Made by a program: the position numbers and the translations under genes
NCBI GenBank assembly: GCA_965263045.1
Contig: CBDHGK010000041.1
Span: forward strand, 682,001-746,000
Source of the DNA: G963664115 sp965263045
GTDB lineage: Bacteria; Acidobacteriota; Terriglobia; 20CM-2-55-15
Direction: 5' to 3'
Length of the DNA stretch: 64,000 nucleotides
Notes under the pieces: model-generated
What the model was told of the DNA's origin: nothing
Databases searched by the model: none
What the model saw: only the letters and a program-made list of their open reading frames with translations
In this document: in pieces, positions 1-8,667 of the stretch
Layout of the letters: each line of letters opens with the position of its first letter
Numbering within the stretch: the stretch's first letter is position 1

Positions 1-760
1 GAGATCGGTGAAGATCCGCAGGCCCCGGAGAGCGCACCGCCCGGTGCTTCCGATCATCTAGCCCCGCGTGAAACAACCGGAAGAGCGTCTCACCTGTCAA
101 ATTCAGCCGCTGCGTCGGAGGCTGCGTCTGACTCCGTCACGTCCGCGCCCACCGGAGGGCGGGATGTGATCCAGCGGACGATGCGATCGGGCAGTGCGCC
201 ACCAACTTTCGACGCATCGCCGACCGGAATCGACGATCGGCAGATTCAGGCCCCTGCTGCGCGGGTGTCATGGTCCGCCGGGATGAACCACAACCTCGAT
301 TCGATGCTCGAAGCGGGCGAGCGCGAACGCCCGGTCGGTGCAGGGTCCGAAACCGGTGAAGGTCCGCCGGCTCCAGAGAGCGCAGCGCCCGGTGCTTCCG
401 ATCATCTAGCTCCGCGTGAAATCACGGGAAGAGCGTCTCACCTGTCAAATTCAGCCGCTGCGTCGGAGGCTGCGTCTGACTCCGTCACGCCCGCACCCAC
501 CGGAGGGCGGGATGTGATCCAGCGGACGATGCGATCGGGCAGTGCGCCACCAACTTTCGACGCATCGCCGACCGGAATCGACGATCGACAGGATCAGGCC
601 CCTGCCGCGCGCGCGTCACGGTCCACGGTGGTCAATCGCAGCCTCGACTCTATTCTCGAATTGGGGGAAGGCCAACGACCGAGTCCCGCAGGACCTGAAA
701 CGGGTGAAGGTCCGCAGACTCCGGAGAGTGCAGGGCCAAGCACGAAGGCTTCCGACCAGC
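1..760 (+). repeat. 348-bp in-frame tandem repeat (116 codons)
   Basis: The sequence beginning at 1 recurs from 349 with few substitutions and starts again at 697 before diverging. The period is exactly 348 bp, so the reading frame is kept. Stretches such as the segment around 163-230 and 511-578 are essentially identical, indicating a recent duplication inside the gene. Confidence 0.9.
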
Positions 761-1920
761 GTCCGGTGAAGGGTGCACCCGGGCAGCCGGGCGTTAACCC
801 CCGTCTTGCCCTGCCTCGAATGGAGCAAGCAAGCGTGTCCCAGGCAGAACGATCGACAGAATCCGGGGCTTGGCTCGGCCGCGTCCCGGTGCCATCGCCT
901 GCGGGACCGCCTTACGTTGCCCAGGCCGCCACAGTAGCGTCCAGTTCGAATAGCGGTTACGGCCCACCATCAACCGGGGCTTCCGAGCAACAGAAAAGGG
1001 GCGTTGCCCAGGTCTCCCCTTCGCCCGTGCCGGCGAATCGCAGTTTCGATTCGATTCTCCAAACACTCGAGCGCAAACGATCGAGCGGCGCAACGTTGGA
1101 AAACGGTGACGGTCCTCACCACGTCGCAAGCACCGGACCTGGCCCGACGCCCGCAGGACGGCGGGGAGCGAAGCCCTCTGGACCGCGTGCAGCCCCTCAC
1201 GAGGCGGACTCGCACTCAGCGGGCAACGTCGCCGCCACGCCTGCGGCTTCGATTGACCGTCTCCATGCGCCCCCCGCGGATCGCTATGGAGTCGCACCGG
1301 ATGGGGTCCACTCATCGGGTCGAACCTCGAGCCGCCAACCGCGCCATCCCCCCCAACCCGACGTCGAAGGAGGGGCGTGGCCGCTGGCTCACGACACACC
1401 GTTCTCCGGCGGCCGCGAACCCGTGCCGGCGACGTCAGGGAAGATCCCGTCCCGCACGTCGGGCCAGGTCGAGCGGGTCGCCAATTCCGGTGCGCCGCGA
1501 GTCCTGCGAGACCTCCTTTCCAGTGCGGCACCGGGAAACCGTTCGGAGCAAACCCGGCCCGGGTCCGAAACCTCGGTCCAAGTTATGCGTCGGGACCGGG
1601 AGCCACTGTCAGTGCCGCACGACCTGGAACCAGTCTCGGACCCACGCCTGCCGGCGCTGCCTGTCTCTCCCCCGTCGACGCAATCCATCGAAGCCCGCTT
1701 GGCCGAACATGGGGCCGATCACCCGCGTGAACGAGTTCCGGAGGACGCGCGATCGGAGCCGGTGGTTCGGGTGCACATTGGCCATCTCGAAGTGCGGGCA
1801 GCGGCGCCGGCACCGGTCCCGTCGAGCGCTCCAGTGGCCGACTCGAGTCGCCCGGTCCGACCCGCGCTGGCACTGTCGCTTGGCGACTATCTGGCCCGAC
1901 GCCGCGCGGGGGGACAATGA
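1..1920 (+). CDS. Repeat-rich, disordered eCIS-locus protein with conserved C-terminal tail (5' end outside window)
   Basis: The frame is open from base 1, so the gene starts upstream; a GTG at 166 is internal to a repeat and is unlikely to be the start. The protein is rich in Pro, Ser, Ala, Gly and Arg and looks disordered. A 116-residue unit is repeated in tandem, and a short motif resembling NRSLDSIL recurs near residues 98, 214 and 340 of the visible frame. The last 50 residues (VRVHIGHLEVRA, a Pro-rich linker, then LSLGDYLARR) match the tail pattern I recall from small proteins next to DUF4255 genes in eCIS loci. The stop overlaps the next gene by ATGA, so it is probably translationally coupled to the cap gene. 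The function is unknown; a scaffold, adaptor or cargo-related role is inference only. Confidence 0.75.
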   Translation, partial: EIGEDPQAPESAPPGASDHLAPRETTGRASHLSNSAAASEAASDSVTSAPTGGRDVIQRTMRSGSAPPTFDASPTGIDDRQIQAPAARVSWSAGMNHNLDSMLEAGERERPVGAGSETGEGPPAPESAAPGASDHLAPREITGRASHLSNSAAASEAASDSVTPAPTGGRDVIQRTMRSGSAPPTFDASPTGIDDRQDQAPAARASRSTVVNRSLDSILELGEGQRPSPAGPETGEGPQTPESAGPSTKASDQRPVKGAPGQPGVNPRLALPRMEQASVSQAERSTESGAWLGRVPVPSPAGPPYVAQAATVASSSNSGYGPPSTGASEQQKRGVAQVSPSPVPANRSFDSILQTLERKRSSGATLENGDGPHHVASTGPGPTPAGRRGAKPSGPRAAPHEADSHSAGNVAATPAASIDRLHAPPADRYGVAPDGVHSSGRTSSRQPRHPPQPDVEGGAWPLAHDTPFSGGREPVPATSGKIPSRTSGQVERVANSGAPRVLRDLLSSAAPGNRSEQTRPGSETSVQVMRRDREPLSVPHDLEPVSDPRLPALPVSPPSTQSIEARLAEHGADHPRERVPEDARSEPVVRVHIGHLEVRAAAPAPVPSSAPVADSSRPVRPALALSLGDYLARRRAGGQ

Positions 1921-3146
1921 GCAATCACCTCGCCGTGGCCACCGTCAGCGCGACGCTGGCCCATATGCTGCAGAACGCGGTTCAGGGAGTGCCCGGCGCG
2001 CGGGTCGTTTCATCGCGTCCCGAGCGCCAGAGCGAGGATGCCTTGACCCCGAAGATCAACGTTTTTCTCTATCAGATCAAACCCAACGCCGCCTTTCGAA
2101 ATCAGAGTCTTCCGACGCGCTCGGCGGACGGCAAGCTGATCCAGCGCCCACGCACCGCACTCGACCTGGATTACTTGCTCACCTTCTCCGGAGACGAAGC
2201 GAGACTTGCACCCCAGGTCCTGATGGGTCTCGCCGCCACCGCCCTCGAAGCCGAACCGATCCTGGGACCCGAGGTCATCCGCCGCGTCGTGGCCGGCAGC
2301 CCGGACGGGTTCCTGGAGAATTCGAATCTGGATCAGCAACCGGAACCGATCCGCCTGGTTCCGGTCGACCTCAGCCTGGAGGAGTTGTCCAAGCTGTGGT
2401 CGGTCCTCATCTGGCAGGTCCCCTACGGTCTGTCGATGGCCTACAGAGCTTCCGTGGTGCTGATGGATGCCAATCTCTTCCCCGCGCCTGCGCTGCCGCT
2501 GAGGCGCACGCGGGTCAAGACAGTGGCACCACGGGTCCCACAGATCAGGGAGATCGTGCCGACAGGAGCGCCGTTCGCAGCCGATCTGTCGATCACGCTG
2601 CACGGCAAGAATCTCTCGGGTGGCGACATCCGGGTCGCTTTCGGCGAGCGCGAAACCGACGTGCGAGCCATTGATGACGGTACGCTGAAAGTCGGGCTCC
2701 CCGCCGGCGTGCAGGCCGGCGTACAGGCGGTGCGAGTCGTCCATCGCTTGGCCATGGGCGATCCACCCGAGCCGCACAACGTCTTCGAGTCGAACCCGGT
2801 CGCTTTCGCCCTGCAGCCCAGCATCATCGACGCACCCCGCCTCGAGGGCCCCTCCACTGCCGGGTCCCCGCCTTCGGTGAGCATCCGGGTGGTACCGGAG
2901 ATCGGCCCTTTCCAGCGCGTGGCTCTGCTGCTCAACGAATGGAGGCCCCCCCCGGATCGGCCGCCGCACGGCTACACGATTCCGATCGTGATGAGTGAGG
3001 GGCTCACGGATCGTCTCTCGTTTGCTGTTCCCGGTGTGGCGCCCGCGACCTACCTGGTTCGGGTGCGGGTGGACGACGTGGCGAGCCCCCTGAGGGTCGG
3101 CGACGACATGGGGGAGTTCAGCGGCCCGAAGGTGACAATCCAATGA
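1917..3146 (+). CDS. DUF4255 family protein, Pvc16/Afp16-like tail cap
   Basis: 409 residues. Residues about 5-185 match the DUF4255 (Pvc16 N-terminal) pattern: an N-terminal helix with VSATLAHML, then INVFLYQIKPN, LDLDYLLTFSG and the sequence around LIWQVPYGLSMAYRASVVL. Residues about 205-295 look like an IPT/TIG-type beta domain (ITLHGKNLSGG), followed by another beta-rich region. In Photorhabdus PVC and Serratia Afp particles the homologue caps the end of the tube and sheath. The ATG overlaps the stop of the gene before it. This is the clearest marker that the cluster is an eCIS rather than a T6SS. Confidence 0.85.
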   Translation: MSNHLAVATVSATLAHMLQNAVQGVPGARVVSSRPERQSEDALTPKINVFLYQIKPNAAFRNQSLPTRSADGKLIQRPRTALDLDYLLTFSGDEARLAPQVLMGLAATALEAEPILGPEVIRRVVAGSPDGFLENSNLDQQPEPIRLVPVDLSLEELSKLWSVLIWQVPYGLSMAYRASVVLMDANLFPAPALPLRRTRVKTVAPRVPQIREIVPTGAPFAADLSITLHGKNLSGGDIRVAFGERETDVRAIDDGTLKVGLPAGVQAGVQAVRVVHRLAMGDPPEPHNVFESNPVAFALQPSIIDAPRLEGPSTAGSPPSVSIRVVPEIGPFQRVALLLNEWRPPPDRPPHGYTIPIVMSEGLTDRLSFAVPGVAPATYLVRVRVDDVASPLRVGDDMGEFSGPKVTIQ

Positions 3147-3159
3147 AACAGGGGGTTCG

Positions 3160-3435
3160 GTGAAGAAAGGTATCCACCTCGAAATCGATCGCCTGAGTCA
3201 TGCGGGCTACGGACCCGAGGGGCAAGAGCGCGTTCGAGCCGCGATCGAGACCGAGCTGGGCCGGCTACTGGCCCGTCGCCCGTCGGGCCAGGGGCCGGCG
3301 CGAGGTTTGGCAGGCACGCCGGCGTCCCAGGGGTCCGGTGATTGGGCAGAGGACGTGGGCGTTCAGGTGGCGCGGGCCATCGATCTCGGGCTGGGCACGA
3401 GTCCCTCGCGACCGGCTGATGGGAAAGCGTCATGA
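3160..3435 (+). CDS. Small conserved eCIS-locus protein of unknown function
   Basis: 91 residues with a GTG start 13 bp after the cap gene. It begins IHLEIDRLSHAGYGPEGQ, continues with a helix ending in ELGRLLARR, then a Gly/Pro-rich linker and a final amphipathic segment VGVQVARAIDLGLG. This layout (beta strand, AVERELARLL-like helix, linker, QVARA helix) resembles small proteins I recall next to Pvc7-like genes in other eCIS loci, whose role is not established. The stop overlaps the next ATG. Confidence 0.6.
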   Translation: MKKGIHLEIDRLSHAGYGPEGQERVRAAIETELGRLLARRPSGQGPARGLAGTPASQGSGDWAEDVGVQVARAIDLGLGTSPSRPADGKAS

Positions 3436-4022
3436 GCTCCGTCCCGGCAGCGGCAGTGCAAAAAGGTGCCTTGATCTCCAAGGAATCGTCCGGTCGCCAG
3501 AAGGTGATCTCATTCCAGTACAACCCGGCCACGCTGCACCGTACCCTGCAGCCGAATACCGTCGGGGCTGCGCAGGGGGATCGCTCGGCGGCGGTGCGCT
3601 TCACTGGCGCACCGTCGGAGACCATCCACCTCGAGATCGCGCTTAATTCGATTGACCGGATGGATCGAGGCGATGCGGACGCGAACATATACCCACAGCT
3701 CGCGGCCCTGGAACTGCTGGTCTACCCGGAACTCGACCAGGTGACTGAAAATCAAGCTCAGTTGTCTCAGGGCAGGATCGAAGTCGTACCGCTCGAGGCA
3801 CCGCGAACGCTGTTTGTCTGGGGCAAGGACCGGGTGCTCCCGGTCCGGCTAACCGGCTTCACCATCACCGAGCAACTCTTCAGCTCGGACCTCGATCCGA
3901 TCCGGGCCACCGTAGCGATCACTCTTAGGGTGATCAGCTACTCTGACGTCGACCACGGTAATCCGGACTGGCACCAGTTCCTGGTGCACCAGCAACAACT
4001 CGCGGCAACAGCGAAACCGTAG
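3432..4022 (+). CDS. CIS tube-type protein, Pvc7/Afp7 N-terminal-like
   Basis: 196 residues. The N-terminal half carries the KVISFQYNPATLHRTL pattern typical of CIS tube/LysM adaptor proteins, followed by IHLEIALNSIDRMD and a long segment ending in RATVAITLRVISYSD. In Afp and PVC this domain is fused to a LysM domain in one protein that joins the inner tube to the spike hub. Here the LysM part is a separate gene 11 bp downstream, so the Pvc7 equivalent is split in two. The start overlaps the stop of the previous gene. Confidence 0.75.
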   Translation: MSSVPAAAVQKGALISKESSGRQKVISFQYNPATLHRTLQPNTVGAAQGDRSAAVRFTGAPSETIHLEIALNSIDRMDRGDADANIYPQLAALELLVYPELDQVTENQAQLSQGRIEVVPLEAPRTLFVWGKDRVLPVRLTGFTITEQLFSSDLDPIRATVAITLRVISYSDVDHGNPDWHQFLVHQQQLAATAKP

Positions 4023-4033
4023 GTGGAAAGACC

Positions 4034-4336
4034 ATGACTTCGAACCCCAGCCGCTATGACACTTCGGACCCGGCCTTTTACCGCGCCCCGGGTGGGGGCC
4101 GGATCGCGTACCTGCGCCGCCGCTTTCTGCCCCAGGGCACCGGGTTGGGGCTGCTGACCGAGGCCGTCGTTACCCCGGGCGATCGCCTGGACCTGATCGC
4201 GGGCCGCACTCTCGGTTCACCGCTTCTCTATTGGATGGTCTGTGACGCCAACGACGGCATGAATCCCTTCGAGCTCACCACGCGGCCGGGCCGCCGGCTC
4301 CGCGTGCCGACCCCCTTCTTCGAGGAGCAGCCATGA
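4034..4336 (+). CDS. LysM-like tail protein X family (Pvc7 C-terminal equivalent)
   Basis: 100 residues. The core reads GDRLDLIAGRTLGSPLLYWMVCDAND followed by LRVPTP, the LysM-like fold found in phage tail protein X and at the C-terminus of Afp7. A GGAAAG ribosome site precedes the ATG and the stop overlaps the hub gene. It probably docks on the hub-spike trimer. Confidence 0.75.
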   Translation: MTSNPSRYDTSDPAFYRAPGGGRIAYLRRRFLPQGTGLGLLTEAVVTPGDRLDLIAGRTLGSPLLYWMVCDANDGMNPFELTTRPGRRLRVPTPFFEEQP

Positions 4337-5520
4337 GCCAGAGCCTCGAAGGCGTGCAACTACATCTCTTGATCGGGGGCGAGATCGGCCCACCGCCAGC
4401 GGCGCCGCCCGAGCTGGCACAGGCATTGGTCGGCGTCGAAGTGCATCGCAGCGACGAGGTGCCGTCGGGTTTTCAACTCAGCTTTCATACCGGCCGCAGT
4501 CGCGCATCGCAATATGCGGTCGTCGAGAGCCCCCTGCTCCAGCCATTTCAACGCGTGACTCTGGTGACCACGATCTTCGGGGAGGCGCGGCCGCAGGTTC
4601 TGATGGACGGCTTCATCACCCATCAGCAGATGGTGCCCAGCGGAGCGGGCGAAGGCTCGACCTTCACCGTCACCGGCGAAGACGTCAGCGTGATGTTGGA
4701 CCTCGATCAGGTCTCCCAGGAATGGCCCAATGTCGGGGATGCAGCGAACGTGTTTGCGATGCTCGAGGCGGGTTCCCTGCTCTATCCCCTGGGTCTCCAC
4801 GTCGACGTCGATCTCACCTTGAGAGATGTCCTGCCGTTCTTCGATCAGGTGCCGCAGCAGAATGGTAGCGTGCGCGGCTTCGTGCAGCAGCTCGCACAGC
4901 AGAACGGCTATGTCTTCTATGTCAAACCGGGCTCCGCGCCGGGTCACAACGTCGCCTACTGGGGACCGCCGCAGTACAGTGGGGAGCCGCAACCGGCGTT
5001 GACGGTGAACATGGGGCCGGAGACCAATGTCGAGTCGGTCCAATGCAGCTTCTCGGCGCTGACGCCCACCGACATCTGGGGCTGGACCCGTATCAAAGAC
5101 GTGGGGATCGGTCCGATCACGGAGGTGTTCGTGCCGCTCAAGAATTTCGGCAGCACGCGCGACGCGAACCTGGCGAGCCGACCCGCCCTCGACACGCCCC
5201 CCCACGTTCGCAGGAACATGTTCCAGCACCAAGGAGAGGATGTGCTTAGAGCGTTGGCGCAGGCGCAGGCGATCGCCAACCAATCCACGGACTCCGTGGT
5301 CACCGTCGAAGGCACGCTCGATACCGTGCGCTACGGTCACCTGCTCGACGCCCCGGGCATCGTGGGTCTGCGCGGGGCCGGGGGGCACTACGACGGCAAA
5401 TACTACCTCAAGAGTGTGCGCCATAACTTTAGCCTGCGCACCGGGAATTGGGACTGCAAACAGAGCTTCACCCTGACCCGCGAAGGGCTGGGGACAACCG
5501 TGCAGGAGGTTCGGGTATGA
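4333..5520 (+). CDS. Baseplate hub protein (gp27/gpD-like, N-terminal half of Pvc8/VgrG)
   Basis: 395 residues. The sequence shows the beta-barrel hub pattern: an early FQLSFHTGR strand, a PQVLMDGFITHQQ strand, FTVTGEDVSVMLDLDQ, and a late segment with YGHLLDAPGIVGLRGAG and GKYYLKSVRHNFS. This corresponds to the gp27-like half of VgrG/Pvc8. The OB-fold and spike half is encoded by the next gene, so hub and spike are separate proteins as in many phages. ATGA overlaps join it to both neighbours. Confidence 0.75.
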   Translation: MSQSLEGVQLHLLIGGEIGPPPAAPPELAQALVGVEVHRSDEVPSGFQLSFHTGRSRASQYAVVESPLLQPFQRVTLVTTIFGEARPQVLMDGFITHQQMVPSGAGEGSTFTVTGEDVSVMLDLDQVSQEWPNVGDAANVFAMLEAGSLLYPLGLHVDVDLTLRDVLPFFDQVPQQNGSVRGFVQQLAQQNGYVFYVKPGSAPGHNVAYWGPPQYSGEPQPALTVNMGPETNVESVQCSFSALTPTDIWGWTRIKDVGIGPITEVFVPLKNFGSTRDANLASRPALDTPPHVRRNMFQHQGEDVLRALAQAQAIANQSTDSVVTVEGTLDTVRYGHLLDAPGIVGLRGAGGHYDGKYYLKSVRHNFSLRTGNWDCKQSFTLTREGLGTTVQEVRV

Positions 5521-6347
5521 GCAGGTCCGGCGGCGATCCATCCAGGCTCTATGGCAAGTACCGCGGTGTGGTGGCAGACAATGTCGATCTGCAGAGACTC
5601 GCGCGCCTGCTGGTTTCCGTGCCCGCGGTGCCGGGAATGAAGCTCAACTGGGCGATGCCCTGCGTCCCCTACGCGGGCGAGGATGTGGGCTTCTTTGCCT
5701 TACCCCCGATCGGCGCCAAGGTCTGGGTCGAGTTTGAAGGCGGGAATCCCCACTACCCTATCTGGAGCGGCTGTTTCTGGGACGAGGATGAGCTGCCGAC
5801 CGATATCTACGAAGCAAATCCGATCGATCCCAGCCTCGTCAAGGTCTTCAAGACGCCCGGCATCTCTCTGGTCGTCAACGACACGCCGGGCGAGGGTGGG
5901 TTTACTCTCACGGTCGAGGATCCAGTGGTCGAGGTCCCCATGAGTATGAAGGTCGACAGCGAGGGAATCACGCTCTCGTGTCCGCCCTCGACGATCAGGA
6001 TGGTGCCGGATGTGGGAATCACGCTGGAAACACCGGTGTCTACGGTCAGCCTCACCGAAGAGACCATTACAGTCAACAACGCCGATTCGACCGTCCTGGT
6101 CACGGCGGAGAACGTGACTGTCGAGAGCGCCGAGTCGACGGCGACGGTCACGGCCGAGGCCATCGTGGTCGAGGCGCCGGACGTGAACGTCACGGGCGTG
6201 GTCTCGGTTGAAGGTGACTCGAATATCGTGGGAGCTTTTGAAGTTGAGGGCGCGGTGGATCTGGTGGGAGAAGTGAACATTGCACCCCTGTTGACCGTTG
6301 AAGGCGGCATTGTCGAAGATGGCGTGCCAATCGTCCCATTCCCCTAG
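5517..6347 (+). CDS. Baseplate spike protein (gp5/gpV-like OB-fold plus beta-helix)
   Basis: 276 residues from the ATG that overlaps the hub stop. Residues about 12-95 form the OB-fold region with YRGVVADN, the PCVPYAGEDVGFFALPPIGAKVWVEFEGG strand set and PIWSGCFWDEDELP. From residue about 115 on, short beta strands repeat (EETITVNN, TVLVTAENVTVESA, TATVTAEAIVVEAP, VSVEGDSNIVGAF), as expected for a trimeric beta-prism needle ending in PIVPFP. No PAAR tip protein gene is visible nearby. Confidence 0.8.
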   Translation: MSRSGGDPSRLYGKYRGVVADNVDLQRLARLLVSVPAVPGMKLNWAMPCVPYAGEDVGFFALPPIGAKVWVEFEGGNPHYPIWSGCFWDEDELPTDIYEANPIDPSLVKVFKTPGISLVVNDTPGEGGFTLTVEDPVVEVPMSMKVDSEGITLSCPPSTIRMVPDVGITLETPVSTVSLTEETITVNNADSTVLVTAENVTVESAESTATVTAEAIVVEAPDVNVTGVVSVEGDSNIVGAFEVEGAVDLVGEVNIAPLLTVEGGIVEDGVPIVPFP

Positions 6348-6364
6348 GTTGATCACGGAGCCCC

Positions 6365-6754
6365 ATGTACCTCGAATTTCCCTTCCAGCTCGATCTTCAC
6401 GGCCGTCTGGCCGAGGCGGACGATGACGCTCACATTCGCCAACTGATCGAGCAGGTGCTGTTCACCGCCCCCGGGCAGCGCGTCAATCGCCCCAACTTCG
6501 GTTGCGGCATCATTGATCTGGTGTTCGCGCCTGCCGCTGACGAGCTGGCCAGCGCCACCCAATACCTGGTGCGGGAGTCGCTGCAGCGCTGGCTGGGCAA
6601 GTTCATCGTTGTCGGGGGCGTCGAGGTGGAAAGCGACGACGGAACGTTGATCGTCACGGTGCGTTACAGATTGCGCGCGAGCCAGGCGCTGCTCTCGGCT
6701 CGGTTCGCGCCCCAACGGCAATCCGAGTCCTCCCCCACAGGGGCCCTGCCATGA
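6365..6754 (+). CDS. GPW/gp25 family baseplate wedge protein (Pvc9-like)
   Basis: 129 residues. The family core is visible as LIEQVLFTAPGQRVNRPNFGCGI, then the amphipathic helix around YLVRESLQRWLGKFIV, and VTVRYRLRASQ at the end. The gp25 family joins the baseplate to the sheath. A GGAG ribosome site lies just upstream and the stop overlaps the next gene by ATGA. Confidence 0.85.
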   Translation: MYLEFPFQLDLHGRLAEADDDAHIRQLIEQVLFTAPGQRVNRPNFGCGIIDLVFAPAADELASATQYLVRESLQRWLGKFIVVGGVEVESDDGTLIVTVRYRLRASQALLSARFAPQRQSESSPTGALP

Positions 6755-7226
6755 GCGTGTCGCCACCCAGTGCCGGGTTCCTGGCCCAGCGCCGCCGGGC
6801 GGTTAGCCACAGCCTCGAAGTGCAAGGACTCGCACACGTTGCCGTGACGCGAACCGGCGCGATCCGGTGGGATCTGCGGCTGCATTTCGTGCCGAAACAT
6901 GCCGGGAGCGAAGGCATGGGAGCAATCCCGCCCGACGTCAACGCATCTAACATCCGATTAGTGGCTCAGGGAGACAGGACCCCGGCGAACCTCGATGTAG
7001 AGGCAATCCGCTACCCGCCCGCGGGGGGCCACGTGCTGACCGTGGCCGTGTGCATGGTCGACCCATCGGGGAGCGCGCTCGGCGTCCAGGCACTCCCGAC
7101 CTATGAACTCGAGCTTGTCGACCTGCCGCAAATCGATCCTTTCTTCCGTCGCTCGCCCTTTTCGCTCGATGCCGGAACCGGTGGCGGATATCAGCCGTTT
7201 CCTGCCCAGGCGGCCACCCCGGCGAC

Positions 7227-8667
7227 GAGTCAAGCCCATTCTTAGTTGAAACTCTCCACGGCTCACGATGGGTCATGCAACCTTCTTCTTCGATCTCGTC
7301 GACGTCTTCGCCTCAATTTTCAGCTCTCGCTGGAGGGCTTCGCGGAGCTTTGGAAGATGACGGTAGCCGATCACCTTCCTCAGGCGCGGTTCGATGTCGA
7401 TGAGCGCCGTCGCCAACCAGCGTTGCCGCTGACTCGAGTTCTTCCAATGATCGACCTTCGCACACCTTTCCTCGACAAGGGCATTGACCGATTCCAGGCA
7501 ATTCGTCGTCTTGAACGAACGGCCCAAGACCCCGTACACGCCGAGCCGATGCAACGTGAGGGTCTCTTCCAGGCCTTCCTCAAGGCTCGCAGCCCCCGAT
7601 TGGTTTCGCTCCTCGAGCTCTCCATGGAGCTCTCCGAGCGCCGCCCGAGCTTCGTCGTACTCCGGGCGCTCGTAGGCCCGCTGCAGCCGGCGTCGCCACA
7701 CGGCTTGCTCGGTCTTCGATAGGTATCTCACGACGTTCTCGCGTTTGTGCCATTGGCAGCGTTGGACCAGGGCTCGATTCCTGAATGCCTTCTTGACCGC
7801 CGCCCGCAGACCTTTGCCGCCGTCGACAATCACCAGCACGCCTTCAGAGATGTCCAGGCCCCGCTCCATCAACGAACGGAGAAACGGAGTCAGCACTTGC
7901 TCGTTCTCCGTGTCGGTCTCCACGAAGCCCAAGAAGCGTTTGTCGCCCGAAAGCGTGACGCCCAGGGCCACTACCATCAGGGCGTCGGCAAACGCCTTCC
8001 CGTCCAGGAAGATCGCCACGACGTCCTCGCCACTCAGATCCCGCTCCTGCATCTCCCGAAGTTTCGCGGCACTCGCCTGGACGAATCCTCGAGACACCGT
8101 CGAACTCGACAGTCCGATCGCTCCCGGAATCGCTTCAGCGGCCGATTCATAGTTCCGGCAGGAGATCCCATACAGCACACGTCTGAGCAGTAGCTCGTTC
8201 ACCGCGCCACCCGGACTGAGTTCCTCGTAGGTCCGAAGCGGAATCTCCCCGCCCGCCACGCTGCGCACTCGAGGCACCCGAACCGGCACCCGCTGGCCAC
8301 CCAGCCCCACGGTCCCCGGATTGCTCCCGTGTCGCCGGCCCCGCAACGCCGCCTCCTTTCGTGCGTATCGCTCACCCGCCAACGACTTCACTTCCTCGTC
8401 GAGCAACTCCTCCACGTGCATCAACCCCAGTGGGATCAACGCCCGAATCATCTCCACCTTCGAGTCCAATTCCAGTCCCGAGTATTCCTCCCGGCTCAGG
8501 ACCTCGACCTCACCCAGCACACGCGACTTCTTGCGTTTCTTTACCGAACGTAACAGACTCCTCATCTCGGCTCCTTTCTCTTACAGGCTTGATGTTGTTT
8601 CTTCCAATACCATCAAACCATGGGGTTTGGAGCCGTTTCAATTTCCAACTAAGATTGGCACACATTC
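7227..8667 (-). mobile_element. IS256-family insertion sequence, copy 1
   Basis: 1,441 bp bounded by imperfect inverted repeats (one end GAGTCAAGCCCATTCTTAG, the other GAATGTGTGCCAATCTTAG read inward). It is flanked by the 8-bp direct repeat CCGGCGAC at 7219-7226 and 8668-8675, which is the duplication length expected for IS256. It carries one transposase gene on the minus strand. Confidence 0.95.
7273..8565 (-). CDS. IS256-family (mutator-type) transposase
   Basis: 430 residues with the usual catalytic triad context: Asp in IFLDGKAF, Asp in VIVDGGKG followed by QRCQWHKRENV, and Glu in TTNCLESVN. A GGAG ribosome site lies upstream of the ATG. The protein is identical to those of the two other copies in the window, and the frame is intact, so the element may be active. 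Confidence 0.95.
   Translation of the reverse strand: MRSLLRSVKKRKKSRVLGEVEVLSREEYSGLELDSKVEMIRALIPLGLMHVEELLDEEVKSLAGERYARKEAALRGRRHGSNPGTVGLGGQRVPVRVPRVRSVAGGEIPLRTYEELSPGGAVNELLLRRVLYGISCRNYESAAEAIPGAIGLSSSTVSRGFVQASAAKLREMQERDLSGEDVVAIFLDGKAFADALMVVALGVTLSGDKRFLGFVETDTENEQVLTPFLRSLMERGLDISEGVLVIVDGGKGLRAAVKKAFRNRALVQRCQWHKRENVVRYLSKTEQAVWRRRLQRAYERPEYDEARAALGELHGELEERNQSGAASLEEGLEETLTLHRLGVYGVLGRSFKTTNCLESVNALVEERCAKVDHWKNSSQRQRWLATALIDIEPRLRKVIGYRHLPKLREALQRELKIEAKTSTRSKKKVA

Noticed and set aside
1004..2674. A 556-residue frame overlapping the repeat protein and the cap gene
   Set aside because: It crosses two supported genes in another frame and is Arg-rich and motif-free.
7246..8193. 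Antisense frames across each IS256 transposase (158, 148 and 135 residues)
   Set aside because: They repeat in all three copies because the IS is repeated; no ribosome site and unusual composition. Shadows of the transposase.
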